Part shown: one piece after another, positions 8,208 through 17,262 of the stretch | Numbering within the stretch: position 1 is the first letter of the stretch | Layout of the letters: each line of letters starts with the position of its first letter | DNA from: Hyphomonas sp. | Lineage (GTDB): Bacteria > Pseudomonadota > Alphaproteobacteria > Caulobacterales > Hyphomonadaceae | DNA: 64,000 bases | Direction of reading: 5' to 3' | Assembly: GCA_013791775.1 (NCBI GenBank) | Contig: VMTE01000013.1 | Location: 62,001 to 126,000 of the forward strand | The notes under the pieces: model-generated | What the model was told of the DNA's origin: nothing | Databases searched by the model: none | The model's input: only the letters and a program-made list of their open reading frames with translations | Program-made: the position numbers and the translations under genes

Positions 8208-9230
8208 TCAGGCGAGCTTGACCAGCATCTTGCCGGTATTGGCGCCGGTGAAGAGGCCGAGGAAAGCCTCCGGCGCACGCTCGATTCCGGTCATCACCGT
8301 TTCCTCGAACTTCATCTGGCTCGAGGCGATCCACTTCGCCATGTCGGCCAGGAACGCCGGCTGCATGTCGGCGTGGGTGGACACGATGAACCCCTGCAGT
8401 TTGAGCTGCTTGCCGACCAGCTGGATCATGTTGTTCGGGCCAGTCGTGGGGGCCGTGTCATTGTACTGCGCGATCATTCCGCAGAGCGCGAAGCGGGCCA
8501 GCGGGCGCGCGCATTCGATCGCTGCGGTGAGATGATCGCCGCCGACATTGTCAAAATAGACGTCGATGCCTTTGGGAGAGGCGGCTTTCAGCGCCGCAAT
8601 CAGGCCGTCGAGGCCGCCCGCCTGCTTGTAATCGATCACATGGTCCGCGCCGAGCGACTTCACGAGCGCGCATTTGTCCGCGCCCCCGGCCGAGCCGATC
8701 ACGGTGGCGCCCTTGATCTTGGCGATCTGCACGACCGTTGAGCCGACGGCGCCGGCTGCGCCCGAAACAAACACCACGTCCGCCGGCTTCAGTTCGGCCA
8801 CGCGCAGCAGACCGGCATAGGCAGTCAGGCCGGGCATGCCCGCAACGCCGAGGAAGGCGCTTTCCGGCAGGCCGGTGGCGGGAAGTTTCTGCACCATCGC
8901 GGCGGCCGGCTTCGCCGTCCAGGCGGTGCGCCAGCCCAGCATCGAGGAGACGAGATCGCCCACTTTGAAGTCCGGATTCGCCGAGGCCGAGACGCGCCCG
9001 ACTGCGCCGCCCTGCAGCGTCTCGCCGATCTGGAAAGGCGGCACATAGCTTTCGCGGTCATACATCCGCCCGCGCATGTAGGGGTCCACCGACATCCAGG
9101 TGTTCATGACCTGGATTTCGCCGTCCGCAGGCGCGGGCACGTCCACCGTCTTCATCTGGAAGTCCGAGGTCTTCGGCATGCCGGCGGGCCGATGGGCGAG
9201 CGCCCATTCGGTTGAAGTGAGCTTGGCCAT
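8208..9230 (-). CDS. NADP-dependent zinc-free oxidoreductase (CurA/prostaglandin-reductase-like MDR)
   Basis: A 340-residue medium-chain dehydrogenase/reductase of the leukotriene B4 dehydrogenase/CurA type, which reduces C=C bonds of enones with NADPH. It has the family N-terminal block (MSVDPYMRGRM), the cofactor motif SGAAGAVGSTVVQIAK, and the C-terminal FxGANTGKMLVKL signature. Zinc ligands are absent, as expected. AAGGAGA precedes the ATG at 9230; a longer frame reaching 9386 lacks support. It leads the two-gene minus-strand unit with the VDWSA protein and is divergent from the Gfo/Idh/MocA gene across a 154-bp promoter region. Confidence 0.9.
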   Translation of the reverse strand: MAKLTSTEWALAHRPAGMPKTSDFQMKTVDVPAPADGEIQVMNTWMSVDPYMRGRMYDRESYVPPFQIGETLQGGAVGRVSASANPDFKVGDLVSSMLGWRTAWTAKPAAAMVQKLPATGLPESAFLGVAGMPGLTAYAGLLRVAELKPADVVFVSGAAGAVGSTVVQIAKIKGATVIGSAGGADKCALVKSLGADHVIDYKQAGGLDGLIAALKAASPKGIDVYFDNVGGDHLTAAIECARPLARFALCGMIAQYNDTAPTTGPNNMIQLVGKQLKLQGFIVSTHADMQPAFLADMAKWIASSQMKFEETVMTGIERAPEAFLGLFTGANTGKMLVKLA

Positions 9231-9384
9231 GTCCGTCTCCTTGGTCGTCTCTTGTCTGCTTGTCCACATGGACCGGCCCACGCGGCCTGTGAAGGGGTGG
9301 GGGCGAAGAATCCCGTCTGAGCCGGGGTCTTGCAGCCCTGCGAGTAGGGTGTCATTGCGAAAAGGAAAATGGGATGAGACGGGC

Positions 9385-10305
9385 ATGACGAAGCTGAAAG
9401 TGGGCGTTGCGGGTGCAGGCGTGTTCGGGAACTATCACGCCCAGAAAGCGGCTGCGTCGCCGCATGCCGACCTGATGGGCATCTTCGATGTTGACCTCGC
9501 GCGCGCGACGAAACTCGCGGAGTCCTTCGGCGCGAGAGGCTTCAACGACTATGCCGAGTTCCTGAAAGTCTGCGACGCGGTCGTCATCGCGGTGCCGGCC
9601 ACATGGCACGAGAGTCTCGCGCGGCAGGCGATCGAAGCGCATTGCCATGTTCTGGTCGAAAAGCCGCTCGCGTTGTCCGGCAATGCGGCGCGCGACCTTG
9701 CGGATGAGGCGGCGGCGCGGGGGCGTATCCTGCAGGTCGGTCATCAGGAACGGTTCGTGGCGAAGGCAATGGGCGTGCTGGCGATTCCGGAAGTTCCGCT
9801 GCTGGTCGAATCCGTGCGCTCGGGTCCGCCGGCGCCGGGTGGACGTGCGGGAGATGTCTCGGTGATCTGGGATCTGATGATCCACGACCTCGACCTTGCC
9901 GCGATGATGCTGGGACGGGAATTCACCGGCGTGGAGGCCACTGGCCGCCGGGTGCACTCGCCGCATATCGACGAGGCTGAAGCGGAGTTCACCTATGCCA
10001 GCGGCGGCAAGGCGAAGCTGCGGGCAAGCCGCGCTGCAGAAATCCGGGAACGGACGATGCGGGTGGTCTATCCCTCCGGCGAGATCGACATCGACTTCCT
10101 GACGCGCAAGCTGAAGAACACCACACCTTACGAAGTGAAGGTGGACATTGCGGCGGACTTGCCGGATCCGCTGGGCGCGGCGGACGAGGGCTTCTATGCC
10201 GCCTGCCTCGGCCACGCGCGCAGCCCTGTGCCGGCACACGGCACCGTGGCGGCAGTCGCGATGGCGGAAGCAGCTGAGGCGGCCGTGCTGGCGGGCGCGG
10301 TTTAG
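9385..10305 (+). CDS. Gfo/Idh/MocA-family NAD(P)-dependent oxidoreductase
   Basis: A 306-residue cytoplasmic oxidoreductase. The N-terminal Rossmann fold begins KVGVAGAGVFGNYHAQKA (GxGxxG) and contains the family's EKPLA motif, whose Lys contacts substrate and cofactor. A conserved WDLMIHDLD follows. Members act on sugars, inositols or nucleotide sugars; the substrate here is unknown. The ATG at 9385 gives the expected start directly before the Rossmann strand, while a longer open frame from 9100 antisense to the neighbour is rejected. It converges on the antiporter gene with a 4-base stop overlap (TTAG at 10302-10305). Confidence 0.9.
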   Translation: MTKLKVGVAGAGVFGNYHAQKAAASPHADLMGIFDVDLARATKLAESFGARGFNDYAEFLKVCDAVVIAVPATWHESLARQAIEAHCHVLVEKPLALSGNAARDLADEAAARGRILQVGHQERFVAKAMGVLAIPEVPLLVESVRSGPPAPGGRAGDVSVIWDLMIHDLDLAAMMLGREFTGVEATGRRVHSPHIDEAEAEFTYASGGKAKLRASRAAEIRERTMRVVYPSGEIDIDFLTRKLKNTTPYEVKVDIAADLPDPLGAADEGFYAACLGHARSPVPAHGTVAAVAMAEAAEAAVLAGAV

Positions 10306-11498
10306 CCGTCCGGCGCGCGCTTCTTCAGCATCGGCGCGACGAACGGCATCGTCAGCATCGTCGAGCCGGCAGCCATCAGCAGACAGGCGGTGAAGGCGTC
10401 ATTGGTGATCACGTCGCGGTCCAGCAGGATGTTGGCGAAGATGATCATGATCAGCGCCTTGGTCTGAAGCAGCCACCCGATCAGGCTTGCTTCGCCCTTC
10501 TTCCAGCCGAGCGCGAGGCCGGCAAGTTTGACGCCGGCCAGCTTGCCCGCGACCGAAGCGACGAGCAGCAGCGCCGCAGCACCAAACACTGCCATACCGC
10601 CAGCCTCCCACTCGGTGCGCAGGCCCGTCGACAGGAAAAAGACCGGCATGATGGCGAGGAGGATGTGGTTGCGCAGCAGGTCCATCTGCGCCTCGTCGAA
10701 TGTGTCGCGGTCGATCACGGCGCCGGCGAGGAAAGCGCCTACCATGTAGTGAAGGCCCGACCAGTCGGCGACGAGGGCGGCAAAGGCCATCCAGATCAGG
10801 CCGGCATACCAGCGGTCGCGCTGCGGGATGCGGGTAAGCAGCTTGCGGACGGCGAAGGCAATGGCCGCGAAGATCACCAGGAAGATTGCCTGGCGGCCGA
10901 TCCGTTCCCAGTCGAGCAGGATCGCGGCGAGCACGGCCCAGATGGCGATATCGTCAAGGCTGGCATATCGCAGGATGCGTTGTCCGAGCGGTGTGCGGAG
11001 GATTTCGAGTTTCTCGAGAAACAGCACAAGGATCGGCAGCGCCGTGACCGCGCAAGCCATGCCAATTCCGAGGATGAACTGCCATTCGGCGGCGTCCGGC
11101 CCCATCCAGGCGTGCCCCGTCTGCAGAAGGATCCAGGCCGCGCCGCAACCCAAAAGAAGCGGCGTCGTCAAAGCAAGTGCGGCTGTGCTGCCAGTCTCGC
11201 CCCGGTTTTTCCAGGCGGATTTGAGATCCAGTTCGATGCCGGCAATCCAGACGAAGATCATTACCGCCCAGGTCGCCACACCGTTCAGCATGCGGATGAC
11301 ATCGGGCTGGAACACGAAATTGTAATAGGCGGGGAAAGCCGCGCCGAGGACGCCGGGGCCAAGCAGGATGCCGCAGAGGATCTGCACAACGACGAGCGGG
11401 GCGAAATATTCCGTCCTGCCGAGCCGCCAGACCAGGTACGGCACGGTGAAGATGATCAGCATCGCGATCAGGTAGACTTCCGTGATCGAGATGGTCAT
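10302..11498 (-). CDS. Kef/CPA2-type cation:proton antiporter membrane subunit
   Basis: A 398-residue polytopic membrane protein with about eleven to twelve hydrophobic segments. Segments such as QILCGILLGPGVLG, FVWIAGIELDLKSAW, SLDDIAIWAVLAAILL and MVGAFLAGAVIDRD are typical of the monovalent cation:proton antiporter-2 family. The paired acid in SLDDIAIW corresponds to the ion-binding region. There is no C-terminal TrkA-N domain, so it is the short form. It lies 19 nt downstream of the SDR gene and is probably the last gene of the radA-purF block. Ion specificity (K+ or Na+) cannot be told. Confidence 0.88.
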   Translation of the reverse strand: MTISITEVYLIAMLIIFTVPYLVWRLGRTEYFAPLVVVQILCGILLGPGVLGAAFPAYYNFVFQPDVIRMLNGVATWAVMIFVWIAGIELDLKSAWKNRGETGSTAALALTTPLLLGCGAAWILLQTGHAWMGPDAAEWQFILGIGMACAVTALPILVLFLEKLEILRTPLGQRILRYASLDDIAIWAVLAAILLDWERIGRQAIFLVIFAAIAFAVRKLLTRIPQRDRWYAGLIWMAFAALVADWSGLHYMVGAFLAGAVIDRDTFDEAQMDLLRNHILLAIMPVFFLSTGLRTEWEAGGMAVFGAAALLLVASVAGKLAGVKLAGLALGWKKGEASLIGWLLQTKALIMIIFANILLDRDVITNDAFTACLLMAAGSTMLTMPFVAPMLKKRAPDG

Positions 11499-11517
11499 GC
11501 GCGTGTGCCCCGGGGGC

Positions 11518-12234
11518 TCACGTGGCGGCGAGGTCGCGGTAGACGATGCGTTCGCCGGTGCGGGCCTCGCCGGACCCGACGAGTTTCACCAGTTCTTTCG
11601 CCACCGCTTCCGGCGTGGGCAATGTCATCGGATCTTCGCCGGGCATCGCTTCGGCGCGCATGCCGGTGCGCACGGCGCCAGGATCGAACAGGTTGACGCG
11701 CAGCGCCATCTTCTCGTTCTCGTCGGCCCAGGCTTTGACGAGAGCTTCAAGCCCCGCCTTTGACGCTTGGTAGGGTCCCCAGAAGGCACGCGGACGCGGC
11801 ACGACGCCGGAGGTGACGAACACCGCGCGCGGCGCGGCGGACTGGTGCAGCAGCGGACCGATCGCCCGGATCAGGTGCGCGTTGGCGGTGAGGTTCACCT
11901 GGATGGTTTCCTCGAAACTGCGGGGCCCGCAGGTTTCCACCGGCCCGAGCGTGCCGAGCAGTCCGGCATTTGCAACGAAACCGTCAAGGCGCCCGAACTT
12001 CTCCGCGAGCACCTTGCCGAGCATTTCGATGCCCTTGGTGTCCTTCAGGTCCATCGGCACGAGCAGGGCTTCCGAGCCGAGCGCGCGGATGTCGTCATCC
12101 AGTTTCTCGAGCGCGGCCTTCGAGCGGGCGACAGCAATCACGAGATCGCCCTGGCGGGCAAGCTCCAGCGCGGCGGCGCGGCCAATCCCGCGGGACGCGC
12201 CGGTGACGAGAACGAGGCGAGGTGTATGGGTCAT
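11518..12234 (-). CDS. SDR-family NAD(P)-dependent oxidoreductase
   Basis: A 238-residue classical short-chain dehydrogenase. The cofactor motif TGASRGIG lies near residue 12, followed by VANAG, the catalytic Ser in FVTSGVV, and YQASK with the active-site Tyr and Lys. The start at 12234 (MTHTPRLVLVTGAS) was preferred over a longer frame because homologues start just before the Rossmann strand. It follows purF by 22 nt on the same strand. Substrate unknown. An SDR gene next to purF is, from memory, a recurrent arrangement in alphaproteobacteria. Confidence 0.92.
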   Translation of the reverse strand: MTHTPRLVLVTGASRGIGRAAALELARQGDLVIAVARSKAALEKLDDDIRALGSEALLVPMDLKDTKGIEMLGKVLAEKFGRLDGFVANAGLLGTLGPVETCGPRSFEETIQVNLTANAHLIRAIGPLLHQSAAPRAVFVTSGVVPRPRAFWGPYQASKAGLEALVKAWADENEKMALRVNLFDPGAVRTGMRAEAMPGEDPMTLPTPEAVAKELVKLVGSGEARTGERIVYRDLAAT

Positions 12235-12256
12235 CGCGCGGCGTGTAGCGCGCGTC

Positions 12257-13708
12257 TCAGACGTCGTCCAGCAAGGAGAGCTGGCGCTCCTTGTCGGCCT
12301 GGTCCTGATGATAATCGACAAGCGGGGTCGGGTATTCGCCGGTGAAACAATGATCCGAGAATTGCGGGATCATGTTGTTGCGCAGCGGCTCGCCGATGGC
12401 TTTGTAGAGACCCGGCACCGAGAGAAAACCGAGGCTTTCGACCTTCAGCTCCTTGACCATCTCTTCATGGGTGTGGATCGCGGCGAACAGTTCGGACTTG
12501 GCCGCCATATCGATGCCGTAGAAATCCGGGTTCAGGATCGGCGGGCTGGCGGACCGGAAGTGGATTTCGCGGGCACCGGCCTCGCGCACCATCTGGACAA
12601 TCTTCTTCGAGGTGTTGCCGCGCACGATCGAGTCATCGACCAGGATCACGCGCTTGCCTTCGAGCACGGCGCGGTTCGGGCTGTGCTTCTTCGAGATGGC
12701 CATCTGGCGGCCGGTCTGGGTCGGCTGGATGAACGTGCGCCCCACATAATGGTTGCGGATGATGCCCATCTGGAACGGGATGCCGGAGGCTTCCGAGAAG
12801 CCCAGCGCGGCGGGGACACCGGAGTCCGGAACCGGCACGATCACGTCCGCGTCGGCCGGGGTCTCGGCGGCCAGCTGGTGGCCCATCCGGCGGCGCACTT
12901 CGTACACGGAGCGTCCCTGGATGAAGCTGTCCGGCCGGGCGAAATAGACATACTCGAAGGCGCAGGGAGACGGCGGGCGCGGTGCAAAGGCGCGGAAGCT
13001 CTCGAGGCCTTCTTCGGAGATGACGACCACTTCGCCATTCTCGATCTCGCGGACGAATTCGGCGCCGATGATGTCCAGCGCGCAGGTTTCCGAGGCGAGC
13101 ACGTAGCCGGTGCCGAGACGTCCCAGCACCAGCGGGCGCAGGCCGATGGGATCGCGCGCGCCGATCAGTTTCTTGCCGGTGAGGCCGACGAGCGCGTAGC
13201 CCCCCTCGATCTGGTGCATCGCGTCGATCAGGCGGTCCACGAAGCGTTTCTTCGGGCTGTGCGCCACGAGGTGGAGGATCACCTCGGTGTCCATGGTAGA
13301 CTGAAAGATGGCGCCGTCCTTGACGAGTTGCTGGCGCACATGGCGCGCGTTCGTCAGGTTACCGTTATGGGCGACGGCGAAGCCGCCGAGGGCAAGGTCA
13401 GCGAAGATCGGCTGGATGTTGCGCAGCATCGGCCGGCCCTGGGTCGAGTACCGGTTATGGCCGATGGCGGCGTAGCCGGGCAGGCGCGGGCGAAGATCAC
13501 CGCCGAAATGTTCGCCCACCAGGCCCATGTGGCGTTCGGAGTTGAAGCGCTTGCCGTCAAAGCTGACGATGCCGCACGCTTCCTGTCCCCGGTGCTGGAG
13601 GGCATGGAGGCCGAGCGCCGTCAGGAGGCTCGCCTCCTTGTTTCCGAACACGCCAATTACGCCGCACTCTTCGCGTGGCTTGTCGTCATCATTGTCGAAA
13701 TAGGCCAT
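12257..13708 (-). CDS. purF: Amidophosphoribosyltransferase
   Basis: A 483-residue enzyme that converts PRPP and glutamine to 5-phosphoribosylamine, the committed step of purine synthesis. The N-terminal Ntn-type glutaminase begins after a short propeptide with the nucleophile Cys15 (EECGVIGVF), and HALQHRGQEACG and HNGNLTN follow. The C-terminal phosphoribosyltransferase domain has the PRPP loop VILVDDSIVRGNTS. It sits after cvpA, as in many proteobacteria, but with an erythromycin-esterase-like gene in between. Confidence 0.98.
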   Translation of the reverse strand: MAYFDNDDDKPREECGVIGVFGNKEASLLTALGLHALQHRGQEACGIVSFDGKRFNSERHMGLVGEHFGGDLRPRLPGYAAIGHNRYSTQGRPMLRNIQPIFADLALGGFAVAHNGNLTNARHVRQQLVKDGAIFQSTMDTEVILHLVAHSPKKRFVDRLIDAMHQIEGGYALVGLTGKKLIGARDPIGLRPLVLGRLGTGYVLASETCALDIIGAEFVREIENGEVVVISEEGLESFRAFAPRPPSPCAFEYVYFARPDSFIQGRSVYEVRRRMGHQLAAETPADADVIVPVPDSGVPAALGFSEASGIPFQMGIIRNHYVGRTFIQPTQTGRQMAISKKHSPNRAVLEGKRVILVDDSIVRGNTSKKIVQMVREAGAREIHFRSASPPILNPDFYGIDMAAKSELFAAIHTHEEMVKELKVESLGFLSVPGLYKAIGEPLRNNMIPQFSDHCFTGEYPTPLVDYHQDQADKERQLSLLDDV

Positions 13709-13821
13709 CGGAAGGTCCGACTCGCTTTGGGGCGCCGCTGCCCGACCGGGATATAGTTCGGTTTCCGCCGGTGTGAAAGGGCCGTTATGACATCGACGTC
13801 ATACAGCGGGGCAAAACCGGC

Positions 13822-15195
13822 TCAAAGCATCCGCGAGGGCGTCAGTTCCGGGTGGATGACCATCACGTCGAACAGCGAGCCGGGCGGCACGGTCAGCACA
13901 TCGGAGGTCTGCGGTTCGGAACTGGCTTTCGCGCCGTACCATTCAAGCCCGATCGGCGTCTCCCGCCATTGGGCGACCATGGAATTCTGCGGCAGGTCGG
14001 CAAGATCGAACCAGGCTGTCTGCCCGCTCGCCGACGCAAGCAGGGCGTTCAGCGTATCCGGACGGGCGGTGCGGGCAATCGTGACCGGCGCGGCGTCGGG
14101 CGCCTCTCCGGCGCCGGCCGGCAGAGCCAGGAAGGTCGCTTCGGCGAATTCCTGCACCAGAGCTGTATATCCGGCGCCCAGCCGGTCGCGCAGGATCGCC
14201 CCGGACGGTACATAGCCGGCACTCTGTCCACCCGGCCGGCCGCCGGCGACATGGATATTGTGTCCCCACAGGACGGTAGGTTCACTCTGGGCCACGAACA
14301 GCGCGTTCTCGGCCATGAACACATCGCGGCGGCTCCAGTATTCCCGCGTCGCGCGCGACATGTCGCCGTCCGAGGTTTCGTACTCAAAGGCGTTCAGGCC
14401 CTGCCAGGCGCGGCGCGCCGTGAAAGCGGCATCTTCGAGGCCGGCGCGTTGCAGCTCGGCTTCGAGCATCCGGCAGGCCGCTTCCGCCTCGAGGCGCTGG
14501 GCGGACGCGATCTGCTTGAGCATCAGGTCATGCCGTGCCGCCCTGGCCTCGGCGGTCAGGATCGGCGCCAGGGCGACGGCAATGGCGTCGGCGGCTCCGG
14601 AATCGACGGTCGCGAGCGCGGCGAGTGCATCGCCTGCGTCAATGCTGCTGGCCTGGCAGTCGACGCCGACCACTCGCACGCGGCGGTCGGCATTGACGGC
14701 GTTCCAGCCGCGCAGCCAGGTCAGGAGATCGGCCATCACTTCTGTCTTGAGAATGCTGAACACGGGAGCCTGCCGGACGGCGTCAGCGGCCAGCAGGCCG
14801 GTCGGCGCGGCGGAGGCATAGGCATCGAACTGGGCGACGCCGGTCCGGTTGGCTTCCAGTAGCACCAGCCTCAGGCCGTGGTTCTCGACCATGTTCTGCA
14901 CCAGCACGGACTTCAGCTGCGCATCCTGGTGTGAGCCATGCGTGGCTTCGCCAAGGCCGGCCATCTGCGACGCTGCCAGCCGGCGGGCAAGGGCGACCAC
15001 GCCGGGGTCGTCCGGGACGAGATGGCGGATCGGCACGGCCTGCGCGGCCAGCAGGCTCGTCATCGTCGGGGCGCGCACGGTATCGGCCGGTTCTGCCGGA
15101 ACGCGGCTTGCACACGCCGCCAGCAGGCCGGCGGATGCGGTCGCCAGCAGGAACTTGCGGCGGGAAAGCGGGTCGTGATGGTGCAGCAAGATCAT
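13822..15195 (-). CDS. Erythromycin-esterase-family lipoprotein
   Basis: A 457-residue protein of the erythromycin esterase/succinoglycan-biosynthesis family. The N-terminus contains SRRKFLLATASAGLLAACAS: a twin-arginine-like motif followed by a lipobox with Cys, so it is probably exported and lipid-anchored. The family motif GEATHGSH (first His/Glu site) is present around residue 95, with VLLEANRT after it and GHNIHVAGG later. The acid that often follows THGxxE is Gln here. GGAGGGGAGG precedes the ATG at 15195. It lies between cvpA and purF on the same strand. Hydrolysis of macrolides is only one known activity; the substrate here is not predictable. Confidence 0.85.
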   Translation of the reverse strand: MILLHHHDPLSRRKFLLATASAGLLAACASRVPAEPADTVRAPTMTSLLAAQAVPIRHLVPDDPGVVALARRLAASQMAGLGEATHGSHQDAQLKSVLVQNMVENHGLRLVLLEANRTGVAQFDAYASAAPTGLLAADAVRQAPVFSILKTEVMADLLTWLRGWNAVNADRRVRVVGVDCQASSIDAGDALAALATVDSGAADAIAVALAPILTAEARAARHDLMLKQIASAQRLEAEAACRMLEAELQRAGLEDAAFTARRAWQGLNAFEYETSDGDMSRATREYWSRRDVFMAENALFVAQSEPTVLWGHNIHVAGGRPGGQSAGYVPSGAILRDRLGAGYTALVQEFAEATFLALPAGAGEAPDAAPVTIARTARPDTLNALLASASGQTAWFDLADLPQNSMVAQWRETPIGLEWYGAKASSEPQTSDVLTVPPGSLFDVMVIHPELTPSRML

Positions 15196-15250
15196 CCTCC
15201 CCTCCGGTGGTGCAGCGCCGAGAGTAACCCGCGCCGCCAAGGCATCAAGC

Positions 15251-15787
15251 TCAGTCGCCTGAGGCGGGTGTCCTGGGCTGTGCGCCCTGGCTGGCTTCGC
15301 GCGCTTCGCCGGTCACCGCCTTGGCCGCAGATGCCAGGATCGGATAGCTGAGACTGTCCTGGATGAACGGCGGAACCCGCTCGTCCTCGAACCCCACGGT
15401 CAGCAGTACAGCAAAGAAGACCAGCGCCACGCCGCCGCGGATGATGCCAAACACGAGCCCGGCAATGTGGTCAAACAGGCCGATTTCGCCGTTCGACATG
15501 ATCGACTTGGACAGGCTTTGGCCGAGAGCGGCGACGATGACGTAGACGATCAGGAAGGCAGTCACGACGAGGATGATGTCCGGCGCCAGGGGATGGCTGC
15601 CCGGCGGCAGCAGGTCTGCAACTGTGCCGTGAAGGAATTTCCGCGCGTAGTAGGCTGCCGCCAACGCCCCGATGAAAGCCCCCAATGTGGCAAGTTCACG
15701 CAGAAAGCCGCGCGCGAAGGCCATGATCGCCGAAATGATGATCACGCCGAGCGCGATGCCGTCAAAAGCGGAAATGTTTTCAAGCAT
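15251..15787 (-). CDS. cvpA: CvpA family membrane protein
   Basis: A 178-residue inner-membrane protein with four hydrophobic segments and the family start MLENISAFDGIALGVII, an ARGFLRELATL loop and the FDHIAGLVFGIIRG segment. CvpA proteins affect envelope homeostasis and colicin V export in enterobacteria. The ATG at 15787 lies 4 nt after the radA stop; an alternative TTG at 15805 would overlap radA. The charged Pro-rich tail (REASQGAQPRTPASGD) is unremarkable. Confidence 0.9.
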   Translation of the reverse strand: MLENISAFDGIALGVIIISAIMAFARGFLRELATLGAFIGALAAAYYARKFLHGTVADLLPPGSHPLAPDIILVVTAFLIVYVIVAALGQSLSKSIMSNGEIGLFDHIAGLVFGIIRGGVALVFFAVLLTVGFEDERVPPFIQDSLSYPILASAAKAVTGEAREASQGAQPRTPASGD

Positions 15788-17162
15788 TTGCAGCGTCCGG
15801 GGCAAGAAGATCGACGAGCGCGATTAGCCGTGCAATCGGCGTGACCGTCAAGCCGCCCTCTGCCGCAGGGCTGCCTTCCGGCCCGTAGGCGCGCTGGAAT
15901 CCGAGACGGGCCGCTTCCTTGAGGCGCTGGTCCATCCGCGGGGCGGCGCGCACGGCCCCGGAGAGCGCGACCTCGCCGAAGAACACACTGCGCGAGGGCA
16001 CGGCGTTGCCGGCAAGGGACGAGAGCAGGGCGGCGGCCGCGGCCAGATCGCCCGCCGGTTCGGTTATCCGGTAGCCGCCGGCGACTGAGAGATAGACGTC
16101 CATGCCCGCGAAGTTCAGGCCGCAGCGCGCTTCCAGCACCGCCATAATCATCGCAAGACGCCCGGCATCGAAGCCGATGACGCTGCGCCGGGGCGTCCCG
16201 AACGGGCTTTTGGCGACCAGCGCCTGCACTTCGGCCAGCACCGGGCGCGAACCTTCCATCGCCGCAAACACCGCCGTGCCGCCCCCCGGCTCGGCCTCGG
16301 TGGAGAGAAACAGCGCCGAAGGCTCCTTCGCCGGCGTCAGGCCGAGGGCGTGCATCTCGAAGATGCCGATCTCGTCGGTCGGCCCGAACCGGTTCTTCAC
16401 CGCGCGCAGGATGCGGAACTGGTGGCCGCGTTCGCCTTCGAAGTAGAACACGGCGTCCACCATGTGCTCGACCACGCGGGGGCCGGCAATCGTGCCCTCC
16501 TTGGTGACATGGCCCACGAGCACCAGCGCGGCGCCGGACTTCTTGGCCCAGCGCACCAGTTCCTGTGCGCAGGCCCGGACTTGCGCCACCGAACCGGGCG
16601 CCGCCTCCAGGCTGTCCGACCAGAGCGTCTGGATCGAGTCGATCACCACGAAGCCCGGATTGGCCTCCTTCAGCGCCGCCAGGATGCGCCGCAGGTCGGT
16701 CTCGGTGGCAAGCTGGACCGGGGAGTTGGCGACCTTCAGCCGCTTGGCGCGCTCCTGGATCTGCGCGGCGGCTTCCTCGCCGGAAACATAAACCGTCTTC
16801 ACCCCGTTGCGGGCCAGCCGCGCGGCCGCCTGCAGCAGCAGGGTCGATTTGCCGATGCCGGGATCGCCGCCGATCAGCGTGGCGGAGGACGGCACGATCC
16901 CGCCGCCGAACACCCGGTCGAGTTCGTCCACGCCGATCACCACCCGCGGCGGCGTGTCGACATCCGAGTTTAGCGCGATGAATTCCGTCTTCGGGCCACG
17001 CTTGGTGGGGGTCTTCTCGGCCTTCAGGGCGCCGGGCGGCGCGCTGCCGGCTTCCTCGACCAGCGTGTTCCATTCGCCGCAGGCGTCGCAGCGCCCCGCC
17101 CATTTGGCGTGAACGGCGCCGCAGGCCTGGCAGACGAAGGCAGAGGTCGAGGCTTTGGCCAT
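15780..17162 (-). CDS. radA: DNA repair protein RadA
   Basis: A 460-residue branch-migration ATPase that helps process recombination intermediates. The N-terminal zinc finger uses Cys11, Cys14, Cys25 and Cys28. The RecA-like core has Walker A GGDPGIGKST (residues 98-107) and the RadA-specific KNRFG motif (256-260). The C-terminal Lon-like domain follows (SVAGGYRITEPAGDLA). The gene heads the block radA-cvpA-...-purF. The cvpA start is 4 nt from its stop. Confidence 0.97.
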   Translation of the reverse strand: MAKASTSAFVCQACGAVHAKWAGRCDACGEWNTLVEEAGSAPPGALKAEKTPTKRGPKTEFIALNSDVDTPPRVVIGVDELDRVFGGGIVPSSATLIGGDPGIGKSTLLLQAAARLARNGVKTVYVSGEEAAAQIQERAKRLKVANSPVQLATETDLRRILAALKEANPGFVVIDSIQTLWSDSLEAAPGSVAQVRACAQELVRWAKKSGAALVLVGHVTKEGTIAGPRVVEHMVDAVFYFEGERGHQFRILRAVKNRFGPTDEIGIFEMHALGLTPAKEPSALFLSTEAEPGGGTAVFAAMEGSRPVLAEVQALVAKSPFGTPRRSVIGFDAGRLAMIMAVLEARCGLNFAGMDVYLSVAGGYRITEPAGDLAAAAALLSSLAGNAVPSRSVFFGEVALSGAVRAAPRMDQRLKEAARLGFQRAYGPEGSPAAEGGLTVTPIARLIALVDLLAPDAANA

Positions 17163-17262
17163 GCCCGAGGGTTATGCGGCTTCGGTGCAGGCTGGCAAGG
17201 GCAGGCGGGCAGGGTGAAACGCAGGTTGACCCGGCATGCGGCGATTCTCGCCGGCGGCCCCG

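Noticed and set aside
11813-13756. A 647-codon open frame antisense to purF and the SDR gene
   Set aside because: It spans two well-supported genes on the other strand, and its translation is composition-biased without any recognisable domain.
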